Source of the DNA: Stella humosa
GTDB taxonomy: Bacteria; Pseudomonadota; Alphaproteobacteria; ATCC43930; Allostellaceae
Direction: 5' to 3'
Assembly (NCBI RefSeq): GCF_006738645.1
Contig: NZ_AP019700.1
Coordinates: forward strand, 2,058,001 to 2,122,000
DNA length: 64,000 nt
Shown: piece by piece, positions 45,790 to 53,756 of the stretch
Layout of the letters: each line of letters starts with the position of its first letter
Numbering within the stretch: position 1 is the stretch's first letter
Program-made: the position numbers and the translations under genes
The notes under the pieces: model-generated
What the model saw: the letters and a program-made list of their open reading frames with translations, nothing else
What the model was told of the DNA's origin: nothing
Database searches by the model: none

Positions 45790-46727
45790 CGCCGTATCCT
45801 CGGGTCGATCACCGCCTGGAGGATGTCGACCAGGATGTTGATGAAGACGAAGATCGTTGCCAGCACCAGGATGGTGGCCGACAGCACCGGCACGTCGCGG
45901 CGGAAGATGGCGAGGTTCATCAACCCGCCCGAGCCCGGCCAGTTGTAGACCGTCTCGACCAGGATCGAGCCGCCCAGCAGGTAGCCGAACTGCAGGCCGA
46001 TCAGGGCCAGCGCCGGCGGGGCGGCGTTCTTGACGACATGCCAGGCGACGCGCCGGTCGCCCAGCCCCTTGGCATGCAGGCCGGCCACATACTCCTGCCC
46101 CAGGATCTCCAGCACCGTCGCCCGCACCAGCCGGCTGACCACGCCCATGGGGATCAGCGACAGCGTGATGACCGGCAGGACGAGGTGGCGGATCTGCTCG
46201 ATCGAGGAGGGGAAGCCGCCCGGCCCCATCCCCTGAGCGGGCAGCCAGTTGAGGATGACGGCGAAGATCGCCACCAGCACGATGCCGGTCCAGTAGTGCG
46301 GCAGGCTGACGCCGGTGATGGCAATGGCCGAGAAGAGGCGGTCGAGCCAGGTGCCGCGGGCTGCGGCCGCTGCCGCCCCGAGCAGGCACCCCGACGAGAA
46401 GCCCAGGATGGCGGCCGGGATCGCCAGCTTCAGCGTATTGCCCAGCGCCTCCATCAGCTCGCCCGCGACCGGGCGGCCGGTGAACATCGACAGGCCCAGG
46501 TCGCCCGCCATCAGCGCCTTCAGCCACAGCAGGTAGCGGACATGGACCGGCTGGTCGAGGCCGAGGCGGGCGCGCAGCAGGGCCGCCACCTCGCGCGGGG
46601 CCTCAGGCGGGATCAGGATGTCGGCGGCGTCGCCCGGCACCATCTGCACCAGGGCGAAGACGACGATCGTGACGCCGATCAGGACCGGCACCGCATAGGC
46701 GACCCGGCGGAGGATGAAGACGAACAT
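45786..46727 (-). CDS. ABC transporter permease (DppB-like)
   Basis: This 313-aa inner-membrane protein starts with the characteristic MFVFILRRVAYAVPVLIGVTIVVFALVQMVPGD and has six membrane helices, YWTGIVLVAIFAVILNWLPAQG near 140 and the EAA loop in YVAGLHAKGLGDRRVAWHVVKNA near 210. It is separated from the binding-protein gene by a 61-bp gap that contains a strong hairpin. Confidence 0.93.
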   Translation of the reverse strand: MFVFILRRVAYAVPVLIGVTIVVFALVQMVPGDAADILIPPEAPREVAALLRARLGLDQPVHVRYLLWLKALMAGDLGLSMFTGRPVAGELMEALGNTLKLAIPAAILGFSSGCLLGAAAAAARGTWLDRLFSAIAITGVSLPHYWTGIVLVAIFAVILNWLPAQGMGPGGFPSSIEQIRHLVLPVITLSLIPMGVVSRLVRATVLEILGQEYVAGLHAKGLGDRRVAWHVVKNAAPPALALIGLQFGYLLGGSILVETVYNWPGSGGLMNLAIFRRDVPVLSATILVLATIFVFINILVDILQAVIDPRIRR

Positions 46728-46753
46728 GTCTGGCGGCTCGGCCCGTCAGGAAG

Positions 46754-46777
46754 GGGCGCCGGCGGCTGCCGGCGCCC
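46754..46777 (-). other. intercistronic hairpin between binding-protein and permease genes
   Basis: A perfect 10-bp stem GGGCGCCGGC/GCCGGCGCCC with a 4-base loop fills the 61-bp gap after the ABC binding-protein gene. There is no T tract on the minus strand. It probably stabilises the 3' end of the binding-protein message or attenuates readthrough. Confidence 0.6.
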
Positions 46778-46788
46778 GCCCGGTTGGT

Positions 46789-48402
46789 CTATTCCAGGTC
46801 GACCAGCGTCAGGTCGTTGAACCAGGACTGGGCGGAGACGAAACCCTTCACCTTCTTGCTCATGGCCCGGGGATTGAGGTCATGCACGATCCACAGCCAT
46901 GGCGCATCGTCGACCAGGATCTCGTTGGCCCGCTTCAGGTGCGGTTCCCACGCCTTCGGGTCGGACAGGCCGAGGATCGTCTCGATCTGCTTGTCGAACT
47001 CCGCATTCTTCCAGTTGCCCCAGTTGGAGCCGTTGGGCGCGAAGTTGGCGCTCCAGAACCAGCGCGCCATCTGCGAGATGTCCGACGAGACGAGGCTGAT
47101 GTTCATGGCATCGGCGTTGAGAGCCTGCGGGGCGGTGGGCGAGCTGCGCAGCGCCAGCAGCACGGTGCCCCACTCGACCACCTCGAACGAGATGTCGAAC
47201 CAGCAGTCGGCCATGGTCTGCTGCAGGAACTCGTTCATCGGCACGGGCAGCATCTGGCCCGAGCCCGAGGTCGAGATCATGATCTTGGCCTTGACCGGCT
47301 TTTCCTTGGAATAGCCGGCCTCCTTCAGCAGGGCCTGGGCCTTCTTCGCGTCGAAGCCGTACTTGTTCTGCGGGTTGCCGAAGGACGGGTTCTTGGCGTT
47401 GAAGAAGCCGACCGACGGCTCGGCGATGCCGTTCAGCAGCTCGCCCATGCCCTTGCGGTCGACGCAATGGTTGGCCGCCTGGCGCACGCGCAGGTCGCGG
47501 AAGGGCGAGTCGGCCTTGGCCAGGTTGAAGACCCAGGGCCAGACATGGGGGTAGGAATTGGTGGTCAGCACGAAACCCGCCTGTTTCAGGCTGGGGATGG
47601 CGTCGGGCGGCGGCACCTCGATCCAGTCGACCTGGCCGGAACGCAGCGCCGCCAGCCGGGTCGTCGCCTCCGGCATCGGCAGCAGGACGACCTTGTCGAC
47701 CTTGGCGACCTTGGCCTTGTCCCAGTAGCCGTCCCAGCGCGACAGGTCGACCGAGATGCGCGGCTTGAAATCGGTGATGCGGAAGGGGCCGGTGCCGGCC
47801 GGCGCCTTGGCGAATTCCGGCCAGCTCTTGCCGGTCTTCTCGTACTGCGCCGGGCTGGCGAAGAGGATGTAGGGCGTCAGGTAGGGGAAGTAGGACATGG
47901 CGACGTCGAGCGTGATCTCGACCGTCGCGTCGTCGATCTTGCGCCAGGCGCGCACGTTGGGCACCCGGCCGCGCACGATGGCGCCGCCTTGCGTCTCGAA
48001 CTGCGCGGAATTGGGATTGTAGAAGCGCTCCAGGTTCCACAGCACGGCGTCGGCGTTGAAGTCCGTGCCGTCATGGAATTTCACGCCCTTGCGCAGCGCG
48101 AAGGTCCATTTCTTCGGGTCAGCCTGGTCCTGCTTCCAGCTTTCGGCCAGGCCGGGGCGGATGTCGGCCAGCACGTCGGCCTTGTCGAGTTGCCACAGCG
48201 CCAGGCTCTCGAACACCGGGTAGCCCAGGAAGCGCATGCCCTCGTAGCCGTTGTTCGGCATGCCGGTGGTGGTCGGCACGTCGGACGCCGTCATGGCGAT
48301 ACGCAGCGTCCCGCCGGCCTCGGCCGTGGCGGGCCAGGCAAGCGCGGCCAATGCTGCCGCCGCGAGAGTCCACTTGATCCCCTTCGTCGTTCCGACCGAC
48401 AT
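46789..48402 (-). CDS. ABC transporter substrate-binding protein, family 5 (DppA/OppA-like)
   Basis: This 537-aa periplasmic protein captures the substrate of the dipeptide-type importer. It has a signal peptide (IKWTLAAAALAALAWPATAEA) and the family 5 landmarks LALWQLDKADVLADIRPGLAESW near residue 58, the FALRKGVKFHDGTDFNADAVLWNLER segment near 100, and PGTGPFRITDFKPR-like sequence near 205. Family 5 proteins bind peptides but also opines, nickel complexes and amides, so the ligand stays open. GGGAGG lies 7 bases before the ATG. Its promoter shares a 93-bp gap with the divergent amidase operon. Confidence 0.94.
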   Translation of the reverse strand: MSVGTTKGIKWTLAAAALAALAWPATAEAGGTLRIAMTASDVPTTTGMPNNGYEGMRFLGYPVFESLALWQLDKADVLADIRPGLAESWKQDQADPKKWTFALRKGVKFHDGTDFNADAVLWNLERFYNPNSAQFETQGGAIVRGRVPNVRAWRKIDDATVEITLDVAMSYFPYLTPYILFASPAQYEKTGKSWPEFAKAPAGTGPFRITDFKPRISVDLSRWDGYWDKAKVAKVDKVVLLPMPEATTRLAALRSGQVDWIEVPPPDAIPSLKQAGFVLTTNSYPHVWPWVFNLAKADSPFRDLRVRQAANHCVDRKGMGELLNGIAEPSVGFFNAKNPSFGNPQNKYGFDAKKAQALLKEAGYSKEKPVKAKIMISTSGSGQMLPVPMNEFLQQTMADCWFDISFEVVEWGTVLLALRSSPTAPQALNADAMNISLVSSDISQMARWFWSANFAPNGSNWGNWKNAEFDKQIETILGLSDPKAWEPHLKRANEILVDDAPWLWIVHDLNPRAMSKKVKGFVSAQSWFNDLTLVDLE

Positions 48403-48495
48403 TTGCAGGCCTCCCGTTATTGTGGTCCGGCGGATGGCCGATGCTATTGCAAGACGAGGACCATCGCCAGTTGTCCGCCCCAGGAGAATTCACCC

Positions 48496-48702
48496 ATGCC
48501 GGAGCAGAAGCCCGCCCGCCGACTGTCGCTGGAGGAATTCCAGGCGCGCATAGAATGGAACGGCATTCCCCACGCGCCGGAGCGGCTGGAGGCACTGCAT
48601 GGGGCCTATCTCGACCTGATGGTGCTGACCGACCGCATGCGCCGTGGCTACGGCTATGCCGACGAGCCCGCCTCGATCTTCCCGCCGGAGGGCCGGCGAT
48701 GA
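48496..48702 (+). CDS. 68-aa AtzG-like small protein, amidase partner
   Basis: This small acidic-basic helical protein (MPEQKPARRLSLEEFQARI...) shows the pattern of an N-terminal helix, a short GIPHAPERLEALHGAYLDL helix and a C-terminal tail ending in EPASIFPPEG. Size and pattern recall AtzG, the 68-aa subunit that binds and stabilises the AtzE amidase in cyanuric-acid degradation; the resemblance is by eye and modest. The stop overlaps the amidase start as ATGA, which indicates coupled, matched translation. AGGAG lies 9 bases before its own ATG. Confidence 0.7.
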   Translation: MPEQKPARRLSLEEFQARIEWNGIPHAPERLEALHGAYLDLMVLTDRMRRGYGYADEPASIFPPEGRR

Positions 48703-50093
48703 CCGATGCCTTGCATTTCCTGACCATCGACGAGGCATCGCGGCGCATCGGCGACGGCAGTCTGTCGCCCGTCGATCTCGTCCAGGCGGTGGCCGACCGC
48801 ATCGCCGCCGTCGATCCGGCCATCAACAGCTACGTCACGCCGACGATTGACGCTGCCCTGGCCGACGCGCGCACGGCCGCGGCCGAGATCGCGGCCGGCC
48901 GCCGTATCGGTCCGCTGCACGGCATCCCGGTCGGCATCAAGGACATCTTTGCCACCAAGGGCGTGCGCACGACCGCCCATTCCCACATCCTGGCCGACAA
49001 CGTGCCGGACGAGGACTGCGTCGCCGTCGCCCGCCTGAAGGCAGCCGGCGCCGTCGTCATGGGCAAGCTGGCGACGCACGAGTTCGCCTTTGGCGGGCCG
49101 GACTGGACCCTGCCGTTCCCGCCCGCGCGTAACCCCTGGAACCGCGACCACTTCACCGGCGGCTCGTCGTCGGGGTCGGGCGCGTCGGTCGCGGCCGGCC
49201 TGTGCCTGGGCGCCATGGGCAGCGACACGGCGGGCTCGATCCGCATGCCGGCCGCCTTCTGCGGCATCGCCGGCATCAAGCCCTCCTATGGCCGGGTCTC
49301 GCGGCGCGGCGTGGCGCCGCTCGCCTTCAGCCTCGACCATGCCGGGCCGATGACCTGGACCTCGCGCGACGCCGCCCTGATGCTGCAGGCGATCGCCGGG
49401 CATGATGCCCGCGATACGGCCTCGGCCGACGTGCCCGTGCCTGACTACGCGGCGGCCCTGACCGGCAGCGTGTCGGGCCTGCGCATCGGCGTCGTCCGGC
49501 ATTTCTATGAAGAGGACGACCGCGCCGACGCCGAGGTTCTGACGGCGATGGATGCCGGCTACGACGTGCTGCGCGGCCTGGGCGCCACGGTCGAGGACGT
49601 GCGCCTGTCGCCGGCGCAGGACTACAGCGCCTGCTGCAACGTCATCATGCTGTCGGAGGCGTTCGCGATCCACGAATCCGACCTGCGCACCCGGCCCGAA
49701 AAGTTCGGCTGGATCCTGCGCGACCGCATGATCCTGGCCAGCCTGCTGACGGCCGGCGACTATGTCCAGGCGACCCGCGCCCGCCGCCAGCTCGCGGCCG
49801 AGATGGAAGCCGCATTGGAGCGCTACGACGTGCTGGTGACGGCCGGTGCCTGGACGCCGGCACCGCGCATCGACGCGATCTCGCCCTATTATCTGTTCCG
49901 CCGGCCGCTGCTGACCGCGCCCTGCGACGTGACGGGGCTGCCTGCCCTTTCCGTGTGCAATGGCTTCTCGGCCAGCGGCCTACCGCTCGCCATGCAGGTC
50001 TTGGGGCGGCGTTTCGACGAGGCGACGGTGCTGCGCGTGGGCGACGCCTACGAGCGGGCGACACCCTGGCGCGGCCGCCGGCCGAACCTGTGA
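48699..50093 (+). CDS. amidase-signature-family amidase
   Basis: This 464-aa hydrolase has the complete Ser-cisSer-Lys triad of the amidase signature family: Lys81 in GIKDIF, the cis-Ser 156 in GGSSSGSG and the nucleophile Ser180 in GSDTAGSIRMPA. Length and C-terminus (CDVTGLPALSVCNGF, then GLPLAMQVLGRRFDEATVL) suit the AtzE/GatA-like branch. It has no glutamine amidotransferase partners (GatB/C) nearby, so it is a catabolic amidase. It overlaps an AtzG-like gene by 4 bp and is followed 10 bp later by a ferredoxin gene. Confidence 0.93.
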   Translation: MTDALHFLTIDEASRRIGDGSLSPVDLVQAVADRIAAVDPAINSYVTPTIDAALADARTAAAEIAAGRRIGPLHGIPVGIKDIFATKGVRTTAHSHILADNVPDEDCVAVARLKAAGAVVMGKLATHEFAFGGPDWTLPFPPARNPWNRDHFTGGSSSGSGASVAAGLCLGAMGSDTAGSIRMPAAFCGIAGIKPSYGRVSRRGVAPLAFSLDHAGPMTWTSRDAALMLQAIAGHDARDTASADVPVPDYAAALTGSVSGLRIGVVRHFYEEDDRADAEVLTAMDAGYDVLRGLGATVEDVRLSPAQDYSACCNVIMLSEAFAIHESDLRTRPEKFGWILRDRMILASLLTAGDYVQATRARRQLAAEMEAALERYDVLVTAGAWTPAPRIDAISPYYLFRRPLLTAPCDVTGLPALSVCNGFSASGLPLAMQVLGRRFDEATVLRVGDAYERATPWRGRRPNL

Positions 50094-50103
50094 GCCGGGC
50101 GCG

Positions 50104-50385
50104 ATGACGGCGACGGTGCGAGTGCGGCGCAGCGGGCAGTGGGTGAGCTTCGCCTGCGCCGACACCGAATCGCTGGTTGACGCGGCGGCGGCGGAGCGGA
50201 TCTACCTGCCGGCAAGCTGTCGCAGCGGCACTTGCGGCACCTGCCTGGTGCGGCTGGTGGAGGGGGGCGTGCATATCTCGGCCGAGGCCTGGGCCTTGTC
50301 GGCCGCGGACCGCGATGACGGCTTCATCCTGGCCTGCCAGTCGCGGCCGGCGACGCCCGAACTGGCGATCGACTATGACGACTGA
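50104..50385 (+). CDS. [2Fe-2S] ferredoxin
   Basis: This 93-aa plant-type ferredoxin has the cluster ligands Cys39, Cys44, Cys47 (CRSGTCGTC) and Cys78 (LACQSRP). A fifth cysteine at 18 is outside the motif. The preceding frame is open further, but the fold begins at the ATG at 50104. It sits between an amidase and a MOSC protein, 12 bp before the latter. In E. coli YcbX the MOSC domain and a ferredoxin domain are fused, so this gene may be the electron donor to the MOSC protein. Confidence 0.92.
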   Translation: MTATVRVRRSGQWVSFACADTESLVDAAAAERIYLPASCRSGTCGTCLVRLVEGGVHISAEAWALSAADRDDGFILACQSRPATPELAIDYDD

Positions 50386-50397
50386 GGGAAGGGGTCC

Positions 50398-51183
50398 ATG
50401 AAGATCGGCCAGGTCGAATCCGTGTGGCGCTATCCGGTCAAGAGCATGGCGGGGGAGCGGCTGGAGGAGGGGTTTCTCTCCTATGCCGGCCTCTATGGCG
50501 ACCGGGTATATGCCTTCCACAATCCCGCGGCCGGAGCCGCCTTTCCCTATCTTACGGCGCGCCAGCAGCAGCCGATGGTGGCCTATCGGCCGCGTTTCCT
50601 CGATGCCGAGGCGGCGGCCCGGCCGGTCAACCTGGCCGCGGCCCAGAAGCTGGGGCCGGGTGTGACCCCGCTCTTCACCGACGCCGCCGGCTTTGCGGTG
50701 GAGGTCACGACGCCGGACGGCCGCACCTTCGCCGTCGACGACCCGGCGCTCGTCGCCGACCTGAAGGCCGGCCTGCCGACCGACGACCCGATCGCCGTGC
50801 TGCGGTCGGAGCGGGCATTGACCGACTGCCGCCCGATCTCGCTGTTCTCCAACCAGACCGTGGCGGCCATCGCGGTCGAGACCGGGTTGGCCGCCGACGG
50901 GCGCCGCTATCGCGCCAACCTCTATGCCGATTTCACCGACGGCGAGGCCTTCGCCGAGGAGGCCCTGGTCGGCCGGCGCCTGCGCATCGGCGACAAGGCC
51001 GAGATCGCGGTGCTGGAACTCGACCCGCGCTGCAAGATGATCACGCTCGACCCCGACACCGGCGAGGCGGAACCGAAGATCGTGCGCTGGCTGGCCAAGG
51101 CCCATGGCGGCATGGCCGGGCTCTATTGCGCGGTGCTGGTGGAGGGGACGGTGCGGCTGGGCGACGCGATCGAGGCCATCTGA
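50398..51183 (+). CDS. MOSC-domain molybdenum-cofactor protein, mARC/YcbX-like
   Basis: This 261-aa protein has the MOSC N-terminal barrel (MKIGQVESVWRYPVKSMAGE) and the MOSC domain proper. Arg171-x-Asn (RYRANLY), Cys212 in DPRCKMITLDPDTGE and the RWLAKAHGG segment follow the arrangement of cofactor-binding mARC and YcbX, in which the cysteine ligates molybdenum. Those enzymes reduce N-hydroxylated compounds. A second candidate Cys is 244. It is the last gene of the AtzG-like/amidase/ferredoxin operon. Cofactor binding is inferred. Confidence 0.88.
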   Translation: MKIGQVESVWRYPVKSMAGERLEEGFLSYAGLYGDRVYAFHNPAAGAAFPYLTARQQQPMVAYRPRFLDAEAAARPVNLAAAQKLGPGVTPLFTDAAGFAVEVTTPDGRTFAVDDPALVADLKAGLPTDDPIAVLRSERALTDCRPISLFSNQTVAAIAVETGLAADGRRYRANLYADFTDGEAFAEEALVGRRLRIGDKAEIAVLELDPRCKMITLDPDTGEAEPKIVRWLAKAHGGMAGLYCAVLVEGTVRLGDAIEAI

Positions 51184-51196
51184 CCGGGCAGGGCGG

Positions 51197-51811
51197 TCAG
51201 GCGGCGTCCAGCCAGCGGCGCCAGGCCGGCCACAGATCGAACGCCTGGGCGACCAGGGCATAGCCGCCCGCGTTGGGATGGGCGCCGTCGCCGGCCGCCA
51301 CTTCGCCCACCCAGGCGGCGGAGCCGGCGGCGATGGCGAAGACCTCCAGGAACGGCACGCCGAGACGGGCGCAGAGCGCCGCCAGCTCCGCCGAAAGCAG
51401 GGCCGTGCGCCGGTCGACGGCGGGATCGCAGATCGGGAAGGGGCCGACCATCAGCGTCGGCCGCCGCTTGAGCGCCGTCGCCAGGATCGTCTCCGCATTG
51501 GCCAGCACGCGGTGCGGCGCCACCCGGACGCCGGCATCCTCGCCCTCGCAGCAGTCATTGGCACCGAAGGAGAATACCAGGCGCCCGTCATGCTCCGGCG
51601 GCAGGCGTCGATCCGCCTCCCCCTGCCAGCGCGCCAGGACATCGGCGCTGGTGTCGCGGCGGATGCCGAGATTGTAGCAGGTGAGGTCGCGACCGCCGCG
51701 CCGGGCGGCCGCACAGGCCCGGCCGACCCAGCCGAGGCAGGCATCGTCGCCGGTGCCGTTCACCATGCTGTCGCCGAAGAAGCAGATCCGGAGGGGGGCG
51801 GGCGGCGGCAT
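51197..51811 (-). CDS. SGNH/GDSL-family hydrolase
   Basis: This 204-aa esterase-like protein has all four SGNH blocks: FFGDSMVNGTGD (Ser near 15), the Gly in YNLGIRRDTS near 48, FSFGANDCCEG (Asn near 85) and DGAHPNAGGYALVAQ (Asp and His near 177-180). Length fits small GDSL lipases. The ATG at 51811 lies in a Pro-rich start. It converges with the MOSC gene at a 13-bp gap and shares a divergent region, including a tandem repeat, with the YegP-like gene. Confidence 0.9.
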   Translation of the reverse strand: MPPPAPLRICFFGDSMVNGTGDDACLGWVGRACAAARRGGRDLTCYNLGIRRDTSADVLARWQGEADRRLPPEHDGRLVFSFGANDCCEGEDAGVRVAPHRVLANAETILATALKRRPTLMVGPFPICDPAVDRRTALLSAELAALCARLGVPFLEVFAIAAGSAAWVGEVAAGDGAHPNAGGYALVAQAFDLWPAWRRWLDAA

Positions 51812-51819
51812 CGGTCGGT

Positions 51820-51887
51820 CTGCCTTGATTGGGTGGCTGCCTTGATTGCGTGGCGGCCTTAATTGCGGGGCTGCCTTAATTGCGTTG
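51820..51887. repeat. four tandem 17-bp repeats
   Basis: Four consecutive 17-bp units begin CTGCCTTGATTG/CGGCCTTAATTG, at 51820, 51837, 51854 and 51871. Copies 1 and 2 carry TTGATTG and copies 3 and 4 carry TTAATTG. They lie between the divergent SGNH-hydrolase and YegP-like genes. Confidence 0.9.
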
Positions 51888-51939
51888 CAAATGTCGCGGC
51901 AAGCTGGCGGGCCGCCTCCCGGCGGCCCAGGAGGGTCCG

Positions 51940-52116
51940 ATGTACAAGTTCGAAGTCTACAAGGACAAGGCCGGCGAGTACCGCTTCCGCCTGAAGGCAT
52001 CCAACGGCGAGCCGATGGCCACGTCGGAAGGCTACAAGGCCAAGGCGTCCGCGCTCAGCGCCATCGAAGCGATCAAGAAGAACGTCCCCGACGCCAAGGT
52101 CGACGACCAGACCTGA
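51940..52116 (+). CDS. YegP/DUF1508-family small protein
   Basis: This 58-aa protein is a single DUF1508 unit: [40 protein letters not shown] and a C-terminal helix ending [15 protein letters not shown]. coli YegP has two such units in 110 residues. The biochemical role is not established. AGGAGG lies 5 bases before the ATG, a near-ideal site that suggests strong expression; the longer frame from 51880 lacks one. Confidence 0.92.
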   Translation: MYKFEVYKDKAGEYRFRLKASNGEPMATSEGYKAKASALSAIEAIKKNVPDAKVDDQT

Positions 52117-52140
52117 GCCGGCTTTCGCTTGATCACCGAA

Positions 52141-52166
52141 GGGGCCGGTCGTCACGGGCCGGCCCC
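52141..52166 (+). terminator. GC-rich hairpin after the YegP-like gene
   Basis: GGGGCCGG (52141-52148) pairs with CCGGCCCC (52159-52166) around a 10-base loop. No T tract follows, so it may be an inefficient or factor-dependent terminator. Part of it repeats the arm sequence of the terminator at 53765. Confidence 0.45.
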
Positions 52167-52229
52167 CACCGATCCTTGCCGGCGCGCGCCATCGGCGATC
52201 TTGCCTCGGCAGCCGGCTTCCTGCTAAAC

Positions 52230-52328
52230 ACGGGGCTGCATCAGGAGTTGGGGCGACGCCCAACGCCAACCTGCCGTTCCGGGCAAGGTGGCACTCCCGC
52301 GAGGGAGGATGTGGCCGAGCCGGCAACC
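52230..52328 (+). promoter_or_regulatory. structured metA leader, possible SAM-responsive element
   Basis: The 263-bp leader has TCCTG/CAGGA pairing, a CTCCC-GCGA-GGGAG hairpin (52294-52307) and, at 52318-52328, AGCCGGCAACC, which resembles the conserved GGCAACC end of the SAM-I core. The other conserved parts of a known SAM riboswitch were not recognised, so this is weak. Confidence 0.25.
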
Positions 52329-52379
52329 AAACGGATCCCAGCCACGAGCGTCGTTCCGGAAGACAAGGAACGCCGTGTC

Positions 52380-53288
52380 ATGCCGATCAAGATTCCCGAC
52401 GATCTTCCCGCCCGCGGCACCCTGGAAGCCGAGGGCATCGTGGTCATGCGCGAGACGGACGCGATCCGGCAGGACATCCGGCCCTTGCGTATCGGGCTGC
52501 TCAACCTCATGCCCAACAAGATCAGCACGGAAACGCAGATCGCGCGCCTGCTCGGGGCGACCCCGCTGCAGATCGAGCTGACGCTGGTGCGGATCACCGA
52601 TCATGTGCCGCGGAACACCTCGGCCGACCATCTGGCCACCTTCTATCGGCCGTGGAGCGAGGTCCGCACCGACCGCTTCGACGGTTTCATCATCACCGGC
52701 GCGCCGGTGGAGCGCATGCCCTTCGAGGCGGTCCGCTACTGGCCCGAGCTGCAGTCGATCCTCGACTGGACGCAGACCCATGTGCATGGCTGCCTCACCA
52801 TCTGCTGGGCAGCGCAGGCAGCACTCTATCATTTCCATGGGGTGCCCAAGCACGAGCTGCCGCAGAAGGCCTTCGGGATCTTCCGGCATCGCAACCTGGC
52901 GCCGGCCTCGCCCTATCTCAGGGGCTTCGCCGACAGCTTCGACATTCCGGTCTCGCGCTGGACGGAGGTGCGGGCGGCCGACCTTCCCTCCGGCAGCGGC
53001 CTGGAAGTGCTGGGAGCCAGCGACGACACCGGTCTCTGTCTCGTCAGCGACGCGCAGCGCCGGTCGCTGCATATCTTCAACCACTTCGAGTACGACACCA
53101 CCACGCTGGCCGACGAGTACGCCCGCGACGGCGCCGGGCAGATCCCCGCAAACTACTTCCCCGGCAACGAACCTTCGTCCGCGCCGGAGAACCAGTGGCG
53201 CGGCCACGCCCACCTGCTGTTCGGGAACTGGATCAACCAGATCTACCAGACCACGCCGTTCGACCTGGCCGCGATCGGCCGGGGCTGA
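52380..53288 (+). CDS. metA: homoserine O-acyltransferase MetA, predicted acetyl-CoA-using
   Basis: This 302-aa enzyme acylates homoserine in methionine biosynthesis. The triad is Cys142 (TICWAAQ), His235 and Glu237 (FNHFEYD), at exactly the residue numbers of E. coli MetA. Residue 111 is Glu (GAPVERM); in MetA proteins Glu111 selects acetyl-CoA, whereas Gly111 in E. coli selects succinyl-CoA. The product is therefore predicted to be O-acetylhomoserine. The ATG at 52380 has AAGGA 10 bases upstream; the frame runs upstream through the leader without family homology. Confidence 0.94.
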   Translation: MPIKIPDDLPARGTLEAEGIVVMRETDAIRQDIRPLRIGLLNLMPNKISTETQIARLLGATPLQIELTLVRITDHVPRNTSADHLATFYRPWSEVRTDRFDGFIITGAPVERMPFEAVRYWPELQSILDWTQTHVHGCLTICWAAQAALYHFHGVPKHELPQKAFGIFRHRNLAPASPYLRGFADSFDIPVSRWTEVRAADLPSGSGLEVLGASDDTGLCLVSDAQRRSLHIFNHFEYDTTTLADEYARDGAGQIPANYFPGNEPSSAPENQWRGHAHLLFGNWINQIYQTTPFDLAAIGRG

Positions 53289-53311
53289 CCGGCGGTCGCG
53301 ACGAGCGCCGG

Positions 53312-53677
53312 TCAGGGCGAGCAGAAGTTGCAGCGGCTGTCGATGAAGTTCGCCTGGGACTGGTGGCCGGCAAAGCAGAGGGTGGTGCGCACGTCCACCA
53401 TGTAGGCGCGGCGGGTGCCCTCGGCTGTGTTGGGGATGCGCACATCGGCCCAGCAGTAGCCCACGCCGTCCTCGTCGCAGACGAAGCCGATCGTCTCGCC
53501 ATGCTTCATGCCCTGCCAGCCCGAGCTGGCGGCCAGCCTGAACAGGGTGTCGCGTCCGTTGTAGACGAGGACGTCGATCGGGTTCTGGTGGCAGTTCTTC
53601 AGTTCGAACCGAAGCTCGGCCGCGCGGCCTTCCGTGACGGCGAGGAGCAGCGCCAGGGCAAGCATCACCATCCGCAT
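53312..53677 (-). CDS. small secreted cysteine-rich protein, unknown
   Basis: I do not recognise this 121-aa protein. It begins with a signal peptide (MRMVMLALALLLAVTEGRAA) and the mature part has six cysteines (NCHQNP, VCDEDG, YCWADV, TLCFAG, and two in SRCNFCSP), which likely form three disulfides in the periplasm or outside. The start at 53677 is favoured by GGAGA 8 bases upstream, over 53722. It converges with metA at a 23-bp gap and is downstream of the molybdenum-hydroxylase operon beyond a terminator, so it has its own promoter. Confidence 0.65.
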   Translation of the reverse strand: MRMVMLALALLLAVTEGRAAELRFELKNCHQNPIDVLVYNGRDTLFRLAASSGWQGMKHGETIGFVCDEDGVGYCWADVRIPNTAEGTRRAYMVDVRTTLCFAGHQSQANFIDSRCNFCSP

Positions 53678-53756
53678 CCGACCGTCTCCGTGCCAGCGCA
53701 TCTGCAAGCGACTTTGTACCATCGCTGCTTGCAGTTGTTCGAGATGCGATCCGGCA

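Noticed and set aside
52245-52285. CAGGAG and ACCTGCC in the metA leader, reminiscent of a cobalamin-riboswitch B12 box.
   Set aside because: The two parts are separated by 20 bases and the other conserved elements are absent.
53289-53311. Inverted repeat ACCGGCG/CGCCGGT between convergent metA and the small secreted protein.
   Set aside because: There is no T tract on either side and the arms overlap stop codons; weak as a terminator.
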